NCBI RefSeq assembly: GCF_029784135.1
Contig: NC_073746.1
Span: forward strand, 251,476,494-251,540,493
From: Toxorhynchites rutilus septentrionalis
Taxonomy: Eukaryota; Arthropoda; Insecta; Diptera; Culicidae
Length of the DNA stretch: 64,000 nt
Reading direction: 5' to 3'
Shown here: piece after piece, positions 31,230-44,450 of the stretch
Layout: each line of letters begins with the position of its first letter
How positions within the stretch are numbered: the stretch's first letter is position 1
Translations under genes and position numbers: made by a program
Notes under the pieces: generated by a model
The model's input: only the letters and a program-made list of their open reading frames with translations
What the model was told of the DNA's origin: nothing
Database searches by the model: none

Positions 31230-32224
31230 CATTTTATGACTGAAAACGTTGATAAAGTTGAAAGCGTTGAGTAAAATTAATTCAAATCCAAAAATAAAAA
31301 TTATAACGTACTAGTGTAAAGTTTAGTAAATGAACCGCTTCCAGTTCAAACTGAGATTTGTGGATTTTTTCTTAAGAATTCAATAGCCATTCGTAGGATA
31401 TATTAAGCGTCAATTACTTTTTGCATTGATACTGTCCCTAAAAGATCAAAATTCTGCGCATGTGTTCAACTCTCGGTTGTTGGACTTTATGGACTGAGCT
31501 TTAATTATAATCGTTCCTAAAAGTGAAGTAATTTACGATCGTATTTTGGCGCAACATTGTACACTGAAAATCGCGTATCAACCGTGAAATTCTGGAAATG
31601 ATAAAATTTGCGCAATCATGGTTTGACCAGGAACAGTATTATGTTCATGAATAATGTGTTATACACGCTTGAAAAATATAAATTCAAAGAATTATTTTCT
31701 AGTCACAAACGAACGCTCCTTCTGGAATGTATAATATTACTATACTTTAGTATTAAACGACAGCAAGATCACCCAAAGAGAGAAAACAGTTGGATTTACA
31801 TTCGAAAAAAATTGAACAAAATGTAGACTAGTGGGCACAATTAAGAAATTTTATGTGATTTTACTTTTCACATGTTGAAAATGCGACACTGAAATGGTTC
31901 GAAACAGAGCTATTATGTAAGAGATAACGAGTGAGTTTCTCAATTTCAAATTTGTTCAAAAAAACATGGATACCTTAAATCACGATGGAGCCATGTGTTG
32001 TGGTCGCTGACCATAACTTTTTTTAACACACCTTCAAGCTGGAAGTTATATTCAAGTAGTGCTATTCTACCGTTTCGTTTTATGTATAAACTTATAATGT
32101 GTACATGTAACGGGTCTTTCATAAAGGACTTGTCAACTTTTCTATTAATAAAACACAGTTTTTTTTTGAGATAACGAGTTCAAATTTATTCTGGTTGTAG
32201 TTCTACACTTACTTTTTAAGAATG
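31230..32224. other. Intergenic, unassigned
   Basis: AT-rich with short frames only; nothing recognised. Confidence 0.4.
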
Positions 32225-32520
32225 AAGCATAGACCAATGTCTTGACATAAAGCAATAAAAAGAAATCTAATGGCGTCATTTCGGATGGATTCACTTGCGG
32301 CTACGATATTTCCGTTGCTTCGTGCGGGGCGGTCTTTCGTTGGCACGGGAACATCAGCGAAAATGTAGACTCAAATTTGGTCACTAAACTATGCACAGCC
32401 TGCCGGCTGGGACGATTATTCGGGCCGAAAATTGGAGTAAGCGCTCTTAAATTCGCAACCACCGAGCCCGACTTCGTTCGTGTACTTTACCATGATGAAA
32501 TTGTTGATTTTGACTAACGT
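32225..32520 (-). pseudogene. Mariner-like transposase N-terminal (DUF4817-type HTH) relic
   Basis: On the minus strand it reads F-x-P-N-N-R-P-S-R-Q-A-V-H-S-L-V-T-K-F-E-S-T-F-S-L followed by A-R-S-N-G-N-I-V-A-A-S-E-S-I-R. This resembles the R-x-N-A-P-S-x-x-T-I-x-x-L-V-x-K-F-E-x-T-G-S-V ... R-S-x-E-N-I-A-A-V-x-x-S-V beginning of a common insect transposase family. No catalytic part is present here. Confidence 0.5.
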
Positions 32521-32639
32521 TTTGACATTGACAGAATTTTTAAAATGTTTTAAGGGTTCGTTCATACGAAGACATAAAACTGTCAAGTGACCCTTTTTTA
32601 CTTAACGATTTTTTTTATAAAAAGGTATTTGTTTGAAAC

Positions 32640-33015
32640 ATAAAACTTACTGCTACCTCATTCAAGTATGTTCCATCGGAAGCAACAACCTTTTCTACCT
32701 TCCTGGCATTACACCGATTCCACGCTGATAGAGGCCTGGTTGTTTTTAAAGCAATTCAGTTATCAAGACAATTTCATGATAAGATCGAACCGTTCGAACC
32801 GATCGAACCGGAACGAAACAAATAATAATCAGAGGGAGCAATGTCTTGGGAATACTTGGGACGGGTGAGTTCTTTATCATCCAAAATCATTGCTTCTGAA
32901 TCGTTTAAACCACTTTCCACACACGCTTACCGATGGAACATATTCTTTGTAAGCTTCGACAAACAAACGATGACCATCAGCTTTCTTCAGAACAAAAAAA
33001 AGTAATGAAATAAAG
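32640..33015 (-). pseudogene. Internally deleted mariner relic
   Basis: On the minus strand, 33005-32880 encodes a mariner N-terminal stretch (H-R-L-F-V-E-A-Y-K-E-Y-V-P-S-V-S-V-C-G-K-W-F-K-R-F-R-S). After a gap, 32860-32815 encodes Y-S-Q-D-I-A-P-S-D-Y-Y-L-F-R-S with the third catalytic aspartate, then V-E-K-V-V-A-S-D-G-T-Y-L near 32680. The whole middle is missing, so it is a short non-autonomous derivative. Ends were not identified. Confidence 0.65.
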
Positions 33016-33234
33016 CCTCCCAAGAATGACTTTTTCAGATAAAAAATAAAAATAAAAAATTAAAATAGTACACTTTTTTTTCATCATGAGAAAAAAAGTT
33101 TTAAAATCGAACATTTTTTTATTGTTAAAATGGTAGTGTTAGTGTAAGTGTTGAAATAGCCAGCTGGTGGTGATACAATAAACACTTGCACATACAGTAA
33201 AACCTGTTTTTGCGCGATTTTTTTTGTCATTATT
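33016..33234. other. Intergenic with one MITE end
   Basis: AT-rich. At about 33196-33222, 'acagtaaaacctgtttttgc' and 'gcgattttttttg' match the left arm of the MITE at 22420. Confidence 0.4.
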
Positions 33235-33442
33235 AGAATTTTCCGACATAAAAGGGAAGAAGTCTTTTTGACTAGACCGAAGCTAGATGCAACGTGTTCT
33301 TAAAAGTTTAGTTGATTCAGGTGAAATTCAGGAGGCTAAATTGCTTTAAACTTCGATCATTTTTACGATACTTTGGCATACATTGAAAAATTGAAGGCTA
33401 GAAACACGAGATTAAAAATATTTTGTATTAGAATCCAGAGAT
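33235..33442 (+). pseudogene. hAT-like relic, left flank of the mitochondrial insert
   Basis: Matches the inverse of 745-860 ('cgacataaaagggaagaa', 'tagttgattcaggtg') and then 24400-24500 ('ttttacgatactt'). The match stops where mitochondrial COX1 begins. The continuation of the same relic is found at 52468, on the other side of the insert. Confidence 0.65.
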
Positions 33443-34165
<723 letters not shown>

Positions 34166-34170
<5 letters not shown>

Positions 34171-34230
34171 TATGGCAGAATAGTGCAATGAATTTAAGCT
34201 TCATATATAAAGATTTTTTCTTTTATTAGA
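34166..34230 (+). tRNA. trnL2: NUMT tRNA-Leu(UUR), anticodon TAA
   Basis: Acceptor arms tctaata/tattaga pair fully; the anticodon loop carries TAA. It overlaps the COX1 stop, as in insects. Confidence 0.85.
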
Positions 34231-34232
34231 AA

Positions 34233-34916
34233 ATGGCAACATGATCTAATTTAGGATTACAAAATAGAATTTCTCCTTTAATAGAACAATTAAACTTTTT
34301 TCATGATCATACTATTTTAATTTTAATTATAATTACAACATTAATTGCTTATATTATAATTATATTATTTTTTAATAAATTTACCAATCGATATCTTCTT
34401 CATGGTCAAACAATTGAAATTATTTGAACAATTTTACCTGCAATTATTCTTATATTTATTGCCTTTCCCTCTCTTCGTCTTTTATATTTAATAGATGAAA
34501 TTAATAATCCTTTAATTACTCTAAAAACTATTGGACATCAATGATATTGAAGATATGAATATTCAAATTTTACTAATTTAGAATTTGATTCTTATATAAC
34601 TCCTACCAATGAACTTAATATAAATGGATTCCGCCTATTAGATGTAGATAATCGAATTATTTTACCTTTTAATAATCAAATTCGAATTTTAGTAACAGCC
34701 ACAGATGTTCTTCATTCATGAACAATTCCAGCCCTAGGTGTAAAAATTGACGCAACTCCAGGACGATTAAATCAAACTAATTTCTTAATTAATCAACCTG
34801 GATTATTTTTTGGACAATGTCAGAAATTTGTGGAGAAAACCATAGCTTTATACCAATTGTTATTGAAAGAATCCCAATAAATTTCTTTATTAAATGAATT
34901 TCATCTCAAATCAATT
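34233..34916 (+). pseudogene. COX2: NUMT COX2, frameshifted (forward arm)
   Basis: Cytochrome oxidase subunit II from ATG to an incomplete stop next to tRNA-Lys. At about 34818 one T is missing (acaatgtcag against acaatgttcag in the inverted copy) and a nearby GCA is AAA, which breaks the frame just at the copper-binding C-S-E-I-C-G region. Confidence 0.93.
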
Positions 34917-34986
34917 CATTAGATGACTGAAAGCAAGTAATGATCTCTTAAATCATATTATAGTAAATTAGCAATTACTTCTAATG
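34917..34986 (+). tRNA. trnK: NUMT tRNA-Lys, anticodon CTT
   Basis: Acceptor cattaga/tctaatg; anticodon CTT at 34947-34949. Confidence 0.85.
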
Positions 34987-35003
34987 ATATTAACATTTCT
35001 CTA

Positions 35004-35070
35004 AAAAAAAATTAGTTTAATCAAAACCTTAGTTTGTCAAACTAAAAATATTAATAATTTTATATTTTTT
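35004..35070 (+). tRNA. trnD: NUMT tRNA-Asp, anticodon GTC
   Basis: A/T acceptor arms and anticodon GTC at 35036-35038. One base differs from the inverted copy. Confidence 0.8.
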
Positions 35071-35071
35071 A

Positions 35072-35232
35072 ATTCCTCAAATATCTCCATTAAGATGATT
35101 AACTTTATTCTTTATTTTTTCATTTACTTTAATAATTTTTAATATTAAAAATTATTATTGCTTTTTTATTCTTTAAATTCAACCCCCCAACTATTAAATA
35201 TTAAACAATCTAAATTAAATTGAAAATGATAA
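35072..35232 (+). pseudogene. ATP8: NUMT ATP8, frameshifted (forward arm)
   Basis: ATP synthase subunit 8 starting ATT (I-P-Q-M-S-P-L-S-W). A T-run near 35160 has six T where the inverted copy has seven, so the frame breaks. Confidence 0.88.
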
Positions 35233-35836
35233 CTAATCTATTTTCAGTATTTGATCCTTCAACAACAATTTTTAATATATCCTTAAATTGAATAAGAACT
35301 TTTTTAGGTTTATTAATTATTCCATCTTCTTATTGATTAATCCCTAATCGATTCCAAATTATTTGAAATAATATTTTATTAACTTTACATAAAGAATTTA
35401 AAACTCTTTTAGGTCCAACTAATAATAATAAAAGAACTTTAATATTTATTTCTTTATTTTCTTTAATTATATTTAATAATTTTTTAGGACTTTTTCCTTA
35501 TATTTTTACAAGAACTAGTCATTTGACATTAACTTTAACCTTAGCTTTTCCTTTATGATTAAGAATTATAATTTATGGATGAACAAATCACACACAACAT
35601 ATATTTGCTCATTTAGTTCCTCAAGGAACCCCCGCAATCCTAATACCTTTTATAGTATGTATTGAAACAATTAGAAATGTAATTCGTCCAGGAACTTTAG
35701 CTATTCGATTAACCGCAAATATAATTGCTGGTCATTTACTTTTAACCCTTTTAGGAAATACTGGACCTATATCTACATCTTACATTATTATAAGAATTAT
35801 TTTAATTGTTCAAATTGCTTTATTATTACTTGAATC
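35226..35836 (+). pseudogene. ATP6: NUMT ATP6, 3' truncated (forward arm)
   Basis: ATP synthase subunit 6 from ATG, overlapping ATP8 by 7 bp as usual. It runs to the ...L-L-L-E-S codons and stops at the strand switch. Confidence 0.9.
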
Positions 35837-36433
35837 TGATTCAATTTGAACAATTAAAATAATTCTTATAATAATGTAAGATGTAGATATAGGTCCAGTA
35901 TTTCCTAAAAGGGTTAAAAGTAAATGACCAGCAATTATATTTGCGGTTAATCGAATAGCTAAAGTTCCTGGACGAATTACATTTCTAATTGTTTCAATAC
36001 ATACTATAAAAGGTATTAGGATTGCGGGGGTTCCTTGAGGAACTAAATGAGCAAATATATGTTGTGTGTGATTTGTTCATCCATAAATTATAATTCTTAA
36101 TCATAAAGGAAAAGCTAAGGTTAAAGTTAATGTCAAATGACTAGTTCTTGTAAAAATATAAGGAAAAAGTCCTAAAAAATTATTAAATATAATTAAAGAA
36201 AATAAAGAAATAAATATTAAAGTTCTTTTATTATTATTAGTTGGACCTAAAAGAGTTTTAAATTCTTTATGTAAAGTTAATAAAATATTATTTCAAATAA
36301 TTTGGAATCGATTAGGGATTAATCAATAAGAAGATGGAATAATTAATAAACCTAAAAAAGTTCTTATTCAATTTAAGGATATATTAAAAATTGTTGTTGA
36401 AGGATCAAATACTGAAAATAGATTAGTTATCAT
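35837..36433 (-). pseudogene. ATP6: NUMT ATP6, 5' part (inverted copy)
   Basis: Starts ATG at 36433 and runs down to 35837. Fifteen bases (codons A-L-L-L-L of the forward arm) are missing next to the turning point, leaving Q-I joined to E-S. The remaining 3' codons of the same gene are at the other end of the insert (52365-52444). Confidence 0.9.
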
Positions 36434-36588
36434 TTTCAATTTAATTTAGATTGTTTAATATTTAATAGTTGGGGGGTTGAATTTAAAGAATAAAAAAAGC
36501 AATAATAATTTTTAATATTAAAAATTATTAAAGTAAATGAAAAAATAAAGAATAAAGTTAATCATCTTAATGGAGATATTTGAGGAAT
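36427..36588 (-). pseudogene. ATP8: NUMT ATP8 (inverted copy), frame intact
   Basis: 54 codons including stop, starting ATT at 36588. Intact in mitochondrial code, unlike the forward-arm copy. Confidence 0.88.
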
Positions 36589-36589
36589 T

Positions 36590-36656
36590 AAAAAATATTA
36601 AATTATTAATATTTTTAGTTTGACAAACTAAGGTTTTGATTAAACTAATTTTTTTT
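36590..36656 (-). tRNA. trnD: NUMT tRNA-Asp, anticodon GTC
   Basis: Same gene as in the forward arm, read on the minus strand; the anticodon appears as GAC on the plus strand. Confidence 0.8.
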
Positions 36657-36673
36657 GAGAGAAATGTTAATAT

Positions 36674-36743
36674 CATTAGAAGTAATTGCTAATTTACTAT
36701 AATATGATTTAAGAGATCATTACTTGCTTTCAGTCATCTAATG
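36674..36743 (-). tRNA. trnK: NUMT tRNA-Lys, anticodon CTT
   Basis: cattaga/tctaatg arms and CTT anticodon, identical to the forward arm. Confidence 0.85.
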
Positions 36744-37428
36744 AATTGATTTGAGATGAAATTCATTTAATAAAGAAATTTATTGGGATTCTTTCAATAA
36801 CAATTGGTATAAAGCTATGGTTTGCTCCACAAATTTCTGAACATTGTCCAAAAAATAATCCAGGTTGATTAATTAAGAAATTAGTTTGATTTAATCGTCC
36901 TGGAGTTGCGTCAATTTTTACACCTAGGGCTGGAATTGTTCATGAATGAAGAACATCTGTGGCTGTTACTAAAATTCGAATTTGATTATTAAAAGGTAAA
37001 ATAATTCGATTATCTACATCTAATAGGCGGAATCCATTTATATTAAGTTCATTGGTAGGAGTTATATAAGAATCAAATTCTAAATTAGTAAAATTTGAAT
37101 ATTCATATCTTCAATATCATTGATGTCCAATAGTTTTTAGAGTAATTAAAGGATTATTAATTTCATCTATTAAATATAAAAGACGAAGAGAGGGAAAGGC
37201 AATAAATATAAGAATAATTGCAGTTAAAATTGTTCAAATAATTTCAATTGTTTGACCATGAAGAAGATATCGATTGGTAAATTTATTAAAAAATAATATA
37301 ATTATAATATAAGCAATTAATGTTGTAATTATAATCAAAATTAAAATAGTATGATCATGAAAAAAGTTTAATTGTTCTATTAAAGGAGAAATTCTATTTT
37401 GTAATCCTAAATTAGATCATGTTGCCAT
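36744..37428 (-). pseudogene. COX2: NUMT COX2 (inverted copy), frame intact
   Basis: 685 bp: 228 codons plus a T completed by polyadenylation in real mtDNA. It keeps the copper-site block [11 protein letters not shown] that is broken in the forward arm. In the nucleus it would not translate, because TGA Trp codons become stops. Confidence 0.92.
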
Positions 37429-37430
37429 TT

Positions 37431-37490
37431 TCTAATAAAAGAAAAAATCTTTATATATGAAGCTTAAATTCATTGCACTATTCTGCCATA

Positions 37491-37495
<5 letters not shown>
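37431..37495 (-). tRNA. trnL2: NUMT tRNA-Leu(UUR), anticodon TAA
   Basis: tctaata/tattaga acceptor arms, anticodon TAA. Confidence 0.85.
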
Positions 37496-39030
<1,535 letters not shown>

Positions 39031-39032
<2 letters not shown>

Positions 39033-39096
39033 TTGAATGGCTGAAATTTAGGCAATAAATTGTAAATTTATTTATAAGAATATTTTCTTTTTAATC
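39031..39096 (+). tRNA. trnY: NUMT tRNA-Tyr, anticodon GTA
   Basis: gattgaa/tttaatc acceptor pairing; GTA in the loop near 39060. It overlaps the COX1 start by two bases. Confidence 0.85.
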
Positions 39097-39099
39097 AAA

Positions 39100-39160
39100 C
39101 TTTATAGTCAATAATGATATTAGATTGCAATTCTGAAGGAATAAGGAATAATTATTAAAG
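39100..39160 (+). tRNA. trnC: NUMT tRNA-Cys, anticodon GCA
   Basis: Anticodon GCA at 39127-39129; cttta/taaag acceptor. Confidence 0.82.
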
Positions 39161-39227
39161 TTTAAGAATTAAAAGATTTTACAAGTATTTTTAGCTTTGA
39201 AAACTAATAGTTTTATTAACTTAAACT
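39159..39227 (-). tRNA. trnW: NUMT tRNA-Trp, anticodon TCA
   Basis: agtttaa/ttaaact acceptor; TCA anticodon (TGA on the plus strand near 39198), consistent with reading UGA as Trp. Confidence 0.85.
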
Positions 39228-39229
39228 CT

Positions 39230-40245
39230 TTATAAGATTAAATAAAATGAGAAAATTATTATTAATCCTATAATAGAGGTAAAATTTATAAATAAAATTA
39301 GAAGAGAATTGTTATTAAAATTTTTTATAATTCATGAATTTTTATAGAAATTTAATATATAAATTCTATATGATATTCGTAAATAATAAAATAATGTAAT
39401 TAAAGTTATACAAACTGCTATAAATATTAAAAAATAATGATTTATTTTTGTTAAATTTTCAATAATTATTCATTTAGGGAAGAATCCTAAAAATGGAGGG
39501 AGTCCTCCTAAAGATAATAAATTAATGAAAATTATAAATTTAATAATTGGGTTTATTAATGAAAAGTTATAAATTTGATTAAAATAATATAATTTAAAAT
39601 TATTGAAAATTAAAATAATAGAAGATGATAGGAAAGAATATAAAAAGAAGTATATTAGTCATAAATATTCATTATATATTATTGCTATTAATATTCATCT
39701 TAAATGATTAATTGAAGAAAATGCTATTATTTTCGTAAGGAGGTTTGATTTAATCCTCCTAATGCTCCAATAATTATAGAAAATAAAATAAAAATGAATA
39801 ATAAATTATAATTTGAATTATAAGAAATTATTATTAAGGGGGCAATTTTTTGTCATGTTATTAAAATTAAATTATTAATTCAATTTAATCCTTCTATTAC
39901 TTCAGGGAATCAAAAGTGGAAGGGGGCAATTCCTCTTTTTAATGCTAAAGTTGAATAAATTATTAAATGAATAACGTTATTCTTAATAATTAAGTTAAAA
40001 TTGAATAATAATAATAATAAAATTGAAAATAATAAAATAGAAGAAGCATAAGCTTGAATCAAAAAATATTTTAGACTTCTTTCGGATATTAATATATTTT
40101 TTTTATTTTCATTTATTAGGGGAATAAATGAAAGTAAATTAATTTCTAATCCTATTCAAACTCCTAATCAAGAGTTTGAAGAAATTGTAAATAAAGTTCC
40201 AAAAATTAATGTTATTATAAAAATATTATTTGAAAATTTTTTAAT
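39230..40245 (-). pseudogene. ND2: NUMT ND2, frameshifted
   Basis: NADH dehydrogenase subunit 2 from ATT (40245) to TAA (39230). The span is one base short of a multiple of three: an A-run at about 39732-39735 (complement of tttt) has lost one base in the N-Q-T-S-L-R-K-M-M-A-F block. Confidence 0.9.
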
Positions 40246-40246
40246 T

Positions 40247-40315
40247 AAAAAGAAAAGGATTATAACCTTTATAAATGGGGTATGAGCCCAGTAGCTTAAT
40301 TTAGCTTATCTTTTT
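40247..40315 (-). tRNA. trnM: NUMT tRNA-Met, anticodon CAT
   Basis: Strong match to insect trnM (gataagctaaattaagctac, then gggctcatacccc); anticodon CAT. Confidence 0.85.
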
Positions 40316-40337
40316 AAATATAATTGAATTATAAAAA

Positions 40338-40405
40338 TATATTTTAGTGTATGATGCACAAAAATTTTTGAAATTTTTAGAAATAGTTTAATTCTATTAA
40401 ATATA
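40338..40405 (+). tRNA. trnQ: NUMT tRNA-Gln, anticodon TTG
   Basis: tatattt/aaatata acceptor; TTG at 40368-40370. Confidence 0.83.
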
Positions 40406-40472
40406 ATGAATAAAAATATTAAATTTTTATAATTTACCCTATCAAGGTAATCCTTTTATCAGGCAATTCATT
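40405..40472 (-). tRNA. trnI: NUMT tRNA-Ile, anticodon GAT
   Basis: aatgaat/attcatt acceptor; GAT anticodon (ATC on plus at 40441-40443). Confidence 0.85.
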
Positions 40473-40614
40473 TTTATTTTTTTTTCTATTATTATAAGTA
40501 AAAAAAAAATAACATGATTAAGATTTAATTTTGAAAGGCATTTAAAATAAAGTTTATAAATGTTTATTTTTAAAATTTTTTATTTAAATTAAATTTAAAT
40601 AATTATTTTTAGAA

Positions 40615-40652
<38 letters not shown>

Positions 40653-42160
40653 AATGTTTAATATATATATAAATGTATTATATAAATTAATAAAATATTT
40701 AATAATATAGTCATCTATTATATATATATATATTTAGATCTATTAATAAATATATTATATATATAAATTAAGAGAATTAATTAATAAGGATTATATTATC
40801 GTTAGTGTATTATTTATATGCCTATTCGGCCTATATTTACAGAGAAAAAAAAGATCTATATACATATAAATAATTTATATATAAATATATTCATTGTATT
40901 TTATTTATTTATATTATATTAAATTATTTATATTAAATAAATAAACATAATTAATTTATATAATTATAAATATATATATATATATTATAAATAATTTATA
41001 TAAAGGGAGTATAAAAAATATTTAATTAATAAAATATATAATTTAATATTAAATAATTATATATAAATATAAAATTTTAAATATAAAATAAAATTATTAA
41101 TATTGGTTGCGCGTCGAGGAAAGAATTGAGTTAAGTTGTTTTTATTAGTTTAATTTGTTTGTTTGATTATGATGAATGTATTATTAAATTAATTATTTTT
41201 TTTTATAAATTAATTGAAAAATTTTATTAGTTAAAATATTTTTATATTTAGGGGGTGTAAAAATTTTTGACACTTGGAAAGAATTGAGCTAAGTTGTTTT
41301 TATTAGTTTAATTTGTTTGTTTGATTATGATGAATGTATTATAAAATTAATTATTTTTTTTATAAATTAATTGAAAAATTTTATTAGTTAAAATATTTTT
41401 ATATTTAGGGGGTGTAAAAATTTTTGACACTTGGAAAGAATTGAGCTAAGTTGTTTTTATTAGTTTAATTTGTTTGTTTGATTATGATGAATGTATTATT
41501 AAATTAATTATTTTTTTTATAAATTAATTGAAAAATTTTATTAGTTAAAATATTTTTATATTTAGGGGGTGTAAAAATTTTTGACACTTGGAAAGAATTG
41601 AGCTAAGTTGTTTTTATTAGTTTAATTTGTTTGTTTGATTATGATGAATGTATTATTAAATTAATTATTTTTTTTTATAAATTAATTGAAAAATTTTATT
41701 AGTTAAAATATTTTTATATTTAGGGGGTGTAAAAATTTTTGACACTTGGAAAGAATTGAGCTAAGTTGTTTTTATTAGTTTAATTTGTTTGTTTGATTAT
41801 GATGAATGTATTATTAAATTAATTATTTTTTTTATAAATTAATTGAAAAATTTTATTAGTTAAAATATTTTTATATTTAGGGGGTGTAAAAATTTTTGAC
41901 ACTTGGAAAGAATTGAGCTAAGTTGTTTTTATTAGTTTAATTTGTTTGTTTGATTATGATGAATGTATTATTAAATTAATTATTTTTTTTTATAAATTAA
42001 TTGAAAAATTTTATTAGTTAAAATATATTTATATTTAGGGGGTGTAAAAATTTTTGATACTTGGAAAGAATTGAGCTAAGTTGTTTTTATTAGTTTAATT
42101 TGTTTGTTTGATTATGATGAATGTATTATTAAATTAATTATTTTTTTTTATAAATGATTT
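40473..42160. other. NUMT mitochondrial control region
   Basis: Extremely AT-rich, between tRNA-Ile and the 12S rRNA, where the insect control region and replication origin lie. The first part has (TA)n runs (about 40619-40645); the second is a tandem array described separately. It has no replication role in the nucleus. Confidence 0.9.
41118..42156. repeat. Control-region tandem array, about 157-bp unit, about 6.7 copies
   Basis: Units start with ggaaagaattgag at 41118, 41276, 41433, 41590, 41748, 41905 and 42063; the last is cut off after about 95 bp. Units are nearly identical, differing mainly by one T in a T-run and occasional substitutions (for example gagttaag in unit 1). Each contains 'gggggtgtaaaaatttttga'. 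Confidence 0.95.
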
Positions 42161-42976
42161 ATTTGAATATTTTAAATATATTATATAAATAATTTTATTA
42201 TGGTTAAATTTTTTACTATTATTTTATTTTACATGTAAATTTTTGTGTGAAATTATTTAATTTTTAAAAAATTAATTAGTTTTATTTATTCTCAGTAATT
42301 AATATTAAAGAAAAAAAGAAATTTTGTATTAGTAATAATTTTTAATATTGGTAAAATTTGTGCCAGCTACCGCGGTTATACAAATAATATAAGTAAAAAT
42401 TTTTAATATTAGTTAAATTGTTTATTTATAATATAAAAATTAATTTATTAGGTGAAATTATTAAATTATTGTTATTATTATTTGAAAAATAAATTTAAGC
42501 TGTAAACTTTTTGTAATAAACTAGGATTAGATACCCTATTATTAAAAATAAATAATAAAATATTAAAGTAGTATTAGTTATATTCTTGAAATTTAAATAA
42601 ATTGGCGGTAATTTAGTCTATTCAGAGGAATCTGTCCTGTAATTGATAATCCACATTGAACCTTACTTAAATTAATTTAATTTGTATATCGTCGTCATCA
42701 GAATATATTATAAGATAAAATTTTCATAATTTAAAATTAATAAAAAATGTCAGATCAAGGTGCAGTTTATATTTAAGTAGAGATGGATTACAATAAATTT
42801 ATTTATATGGATAAAATTTTGAAATTAAATTTTTGAAAGTGGATTTGATAGTATTATAAAAAAGATTATTTATAAGATTTTAGCTCTAAATTATGTACAT
42901 ATCGCCCATCGTTCTTATTATTAAAATAAGATAAGTTGTAACATAGTAGATGTACTGGAAAGTGTATCTAGAAAGT
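42161..42976 (+). rRNA. rrnS: NUMT 12S (small subunit) rRNA
   Basis: Conserved insect 12S words: gtgccagctaccgcggttat at 42360, aaactaggattagataccct at 42519, and tgtacatatcgcccatcgtt at 42893. Ends are placed by neighbours and are approximate. Confidence 0.92.
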
Positions 42977-43047
42977 CAATTTAAAGCTTAATTAGTAAAG
43001 TATTTCATTTACATTGAAAAGAAATTTGTGCAATTCAATTTAAATTG
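42977..43047 (+). tRNA. trnV: NUMT tRNA-Val, anticodon TAC
   Basis: caattta/taaattg acceptor; TAC at 43010-43012. Confidence 0.85.
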
Positions 43048-44381
43048 ATTAAATTTTATTTATTAATTTTATTTATTTTTTATATTATTTAATAAAAATA
43101 ATTTTATAATTTAAAGTTTTAGTATTATTTAAATAAATAATAATTTTTATTATAGTTTATTAGTATTGTAAAAGAAGATTGAAATAAATTGAAAAATTTT
43201 TATTTTAAAAGAAAATTTAATTTATTGTACCTTGTGTATCAGGGTTTATTAATTAATTAATTATTATATTAATTTTTCTCGAATTTTAAAGATTTAAATT
43301 TATAAAAAAGTTAATGTGGAATAATTATTTTTAATATAAATTTAGAAATGAAATGTTAATCGTTTTAAAATATATCTAGTTTTTTAAGAAATAAATTTAA
43401 TTTAGATTTATTAATTAAATATTTAATTAGTTAATTATTTAATTTAATAAAATTAATATTTTAAGGGATTAGCTTTAAAATAAAATTTTAAATTTTAATT
43501 AAGTAAATAAATAAATATAGGCTTAAAAATAGTCATTATTAGTAAGTATGTTATAATTTATTTTATAATCATATTATTTATTTTAAAATTAAGTTATTTA
43601 TTAAAATATTAATTTTAATAAAGAAAGTTTATTAATTATGATAAAATTAGTATATAAATTTATATAAATTATTTATAAATGAGAGGTTTATATAAGGAAT
43701 TCGGCAATAAATATATATTTACCTGTTTATCAAAAACATGTCTTTTTGAAATTAATTTAAAGTCTAACCTGCCCACTGAATATTATTAAAGGGCCGCAGT
43801 ATTTTGACTGTGCGAAGGTAGCATAATCAATAGTCTTTTAATTGGAGGCTTGTATGAATGGTTGGATAAGATATATACTGTCTTATATAAATTTTTTTAG
43901 AATTTTATTTTTTAATTAAAAAGTTAAGATAAAATTAAAAGACGAGAAGACCCTATAGATCTTTATTTTTATATTTTATAATTTTTTAAGGATTATTTTA
44001 ATTATAATTTTATTAAAAATTTTACTGGGGTGGTATAAAAATTTAATTAACTTTTAATTGTATTATACATTAATATATGAATAATTGATCCAATAATATT
44101 GATTAAAAATTTAAGTTACCTTAGGGATAACAGCGTAATTTTTTTTTAGAGTTCATATCGATAAAAAAGATTGCGACCTCGATGTTGGATTAAGAGTTAT
44201 TTTTAGATGTAGAAGTTTAAAGTTTAGGTCTGTTCGACCTTTGAATTCTTACATGATCTGAGTTCAAACCGGTGTAAGCCAGGTTGGTTTCTATCTTTAA
44301 TTAATAATTATATTATAGTACGAAAGGACCTAATATAAAAAATATAAATTTTATTAAAATGATTGATAATAATATTTAATT
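43048..44381 (+). rRNA. rrnL: NUMT 16S (large subunit) rRNA
   Basis: Contains the usual 16S landmarks: gggccgcagtattttgactg (43791), gacgagaagaccctatagat (43942), ttaccttagggataacagcg (44116) and tctgttcgacctttgaattc (44229). Boundaries are set by the flanking tRNAs. Confidence 0.93.
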
Positions 44382-44449
44382 ACTATTTTGGCAGATTAGT
44401 GTAATAAATTTAGAATTTATTTAAATAATATTTTATTATTATAAATAGT
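44382..44449 (+). tRNA. trnL1: NUMT tRNA-Leu(CUN), anticodon TAG
   Basis: actattt/aaatagt acceptor; TAG at 44411-44413. Confidence 0.85.
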
Positions 44450-44450
44450 A

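Noticed and set aside
41118..42156. A CRISPR-like array
   Set aside because: Units are contiguous tandem repeats without distinct spacers, inside a mitochondrial control region.
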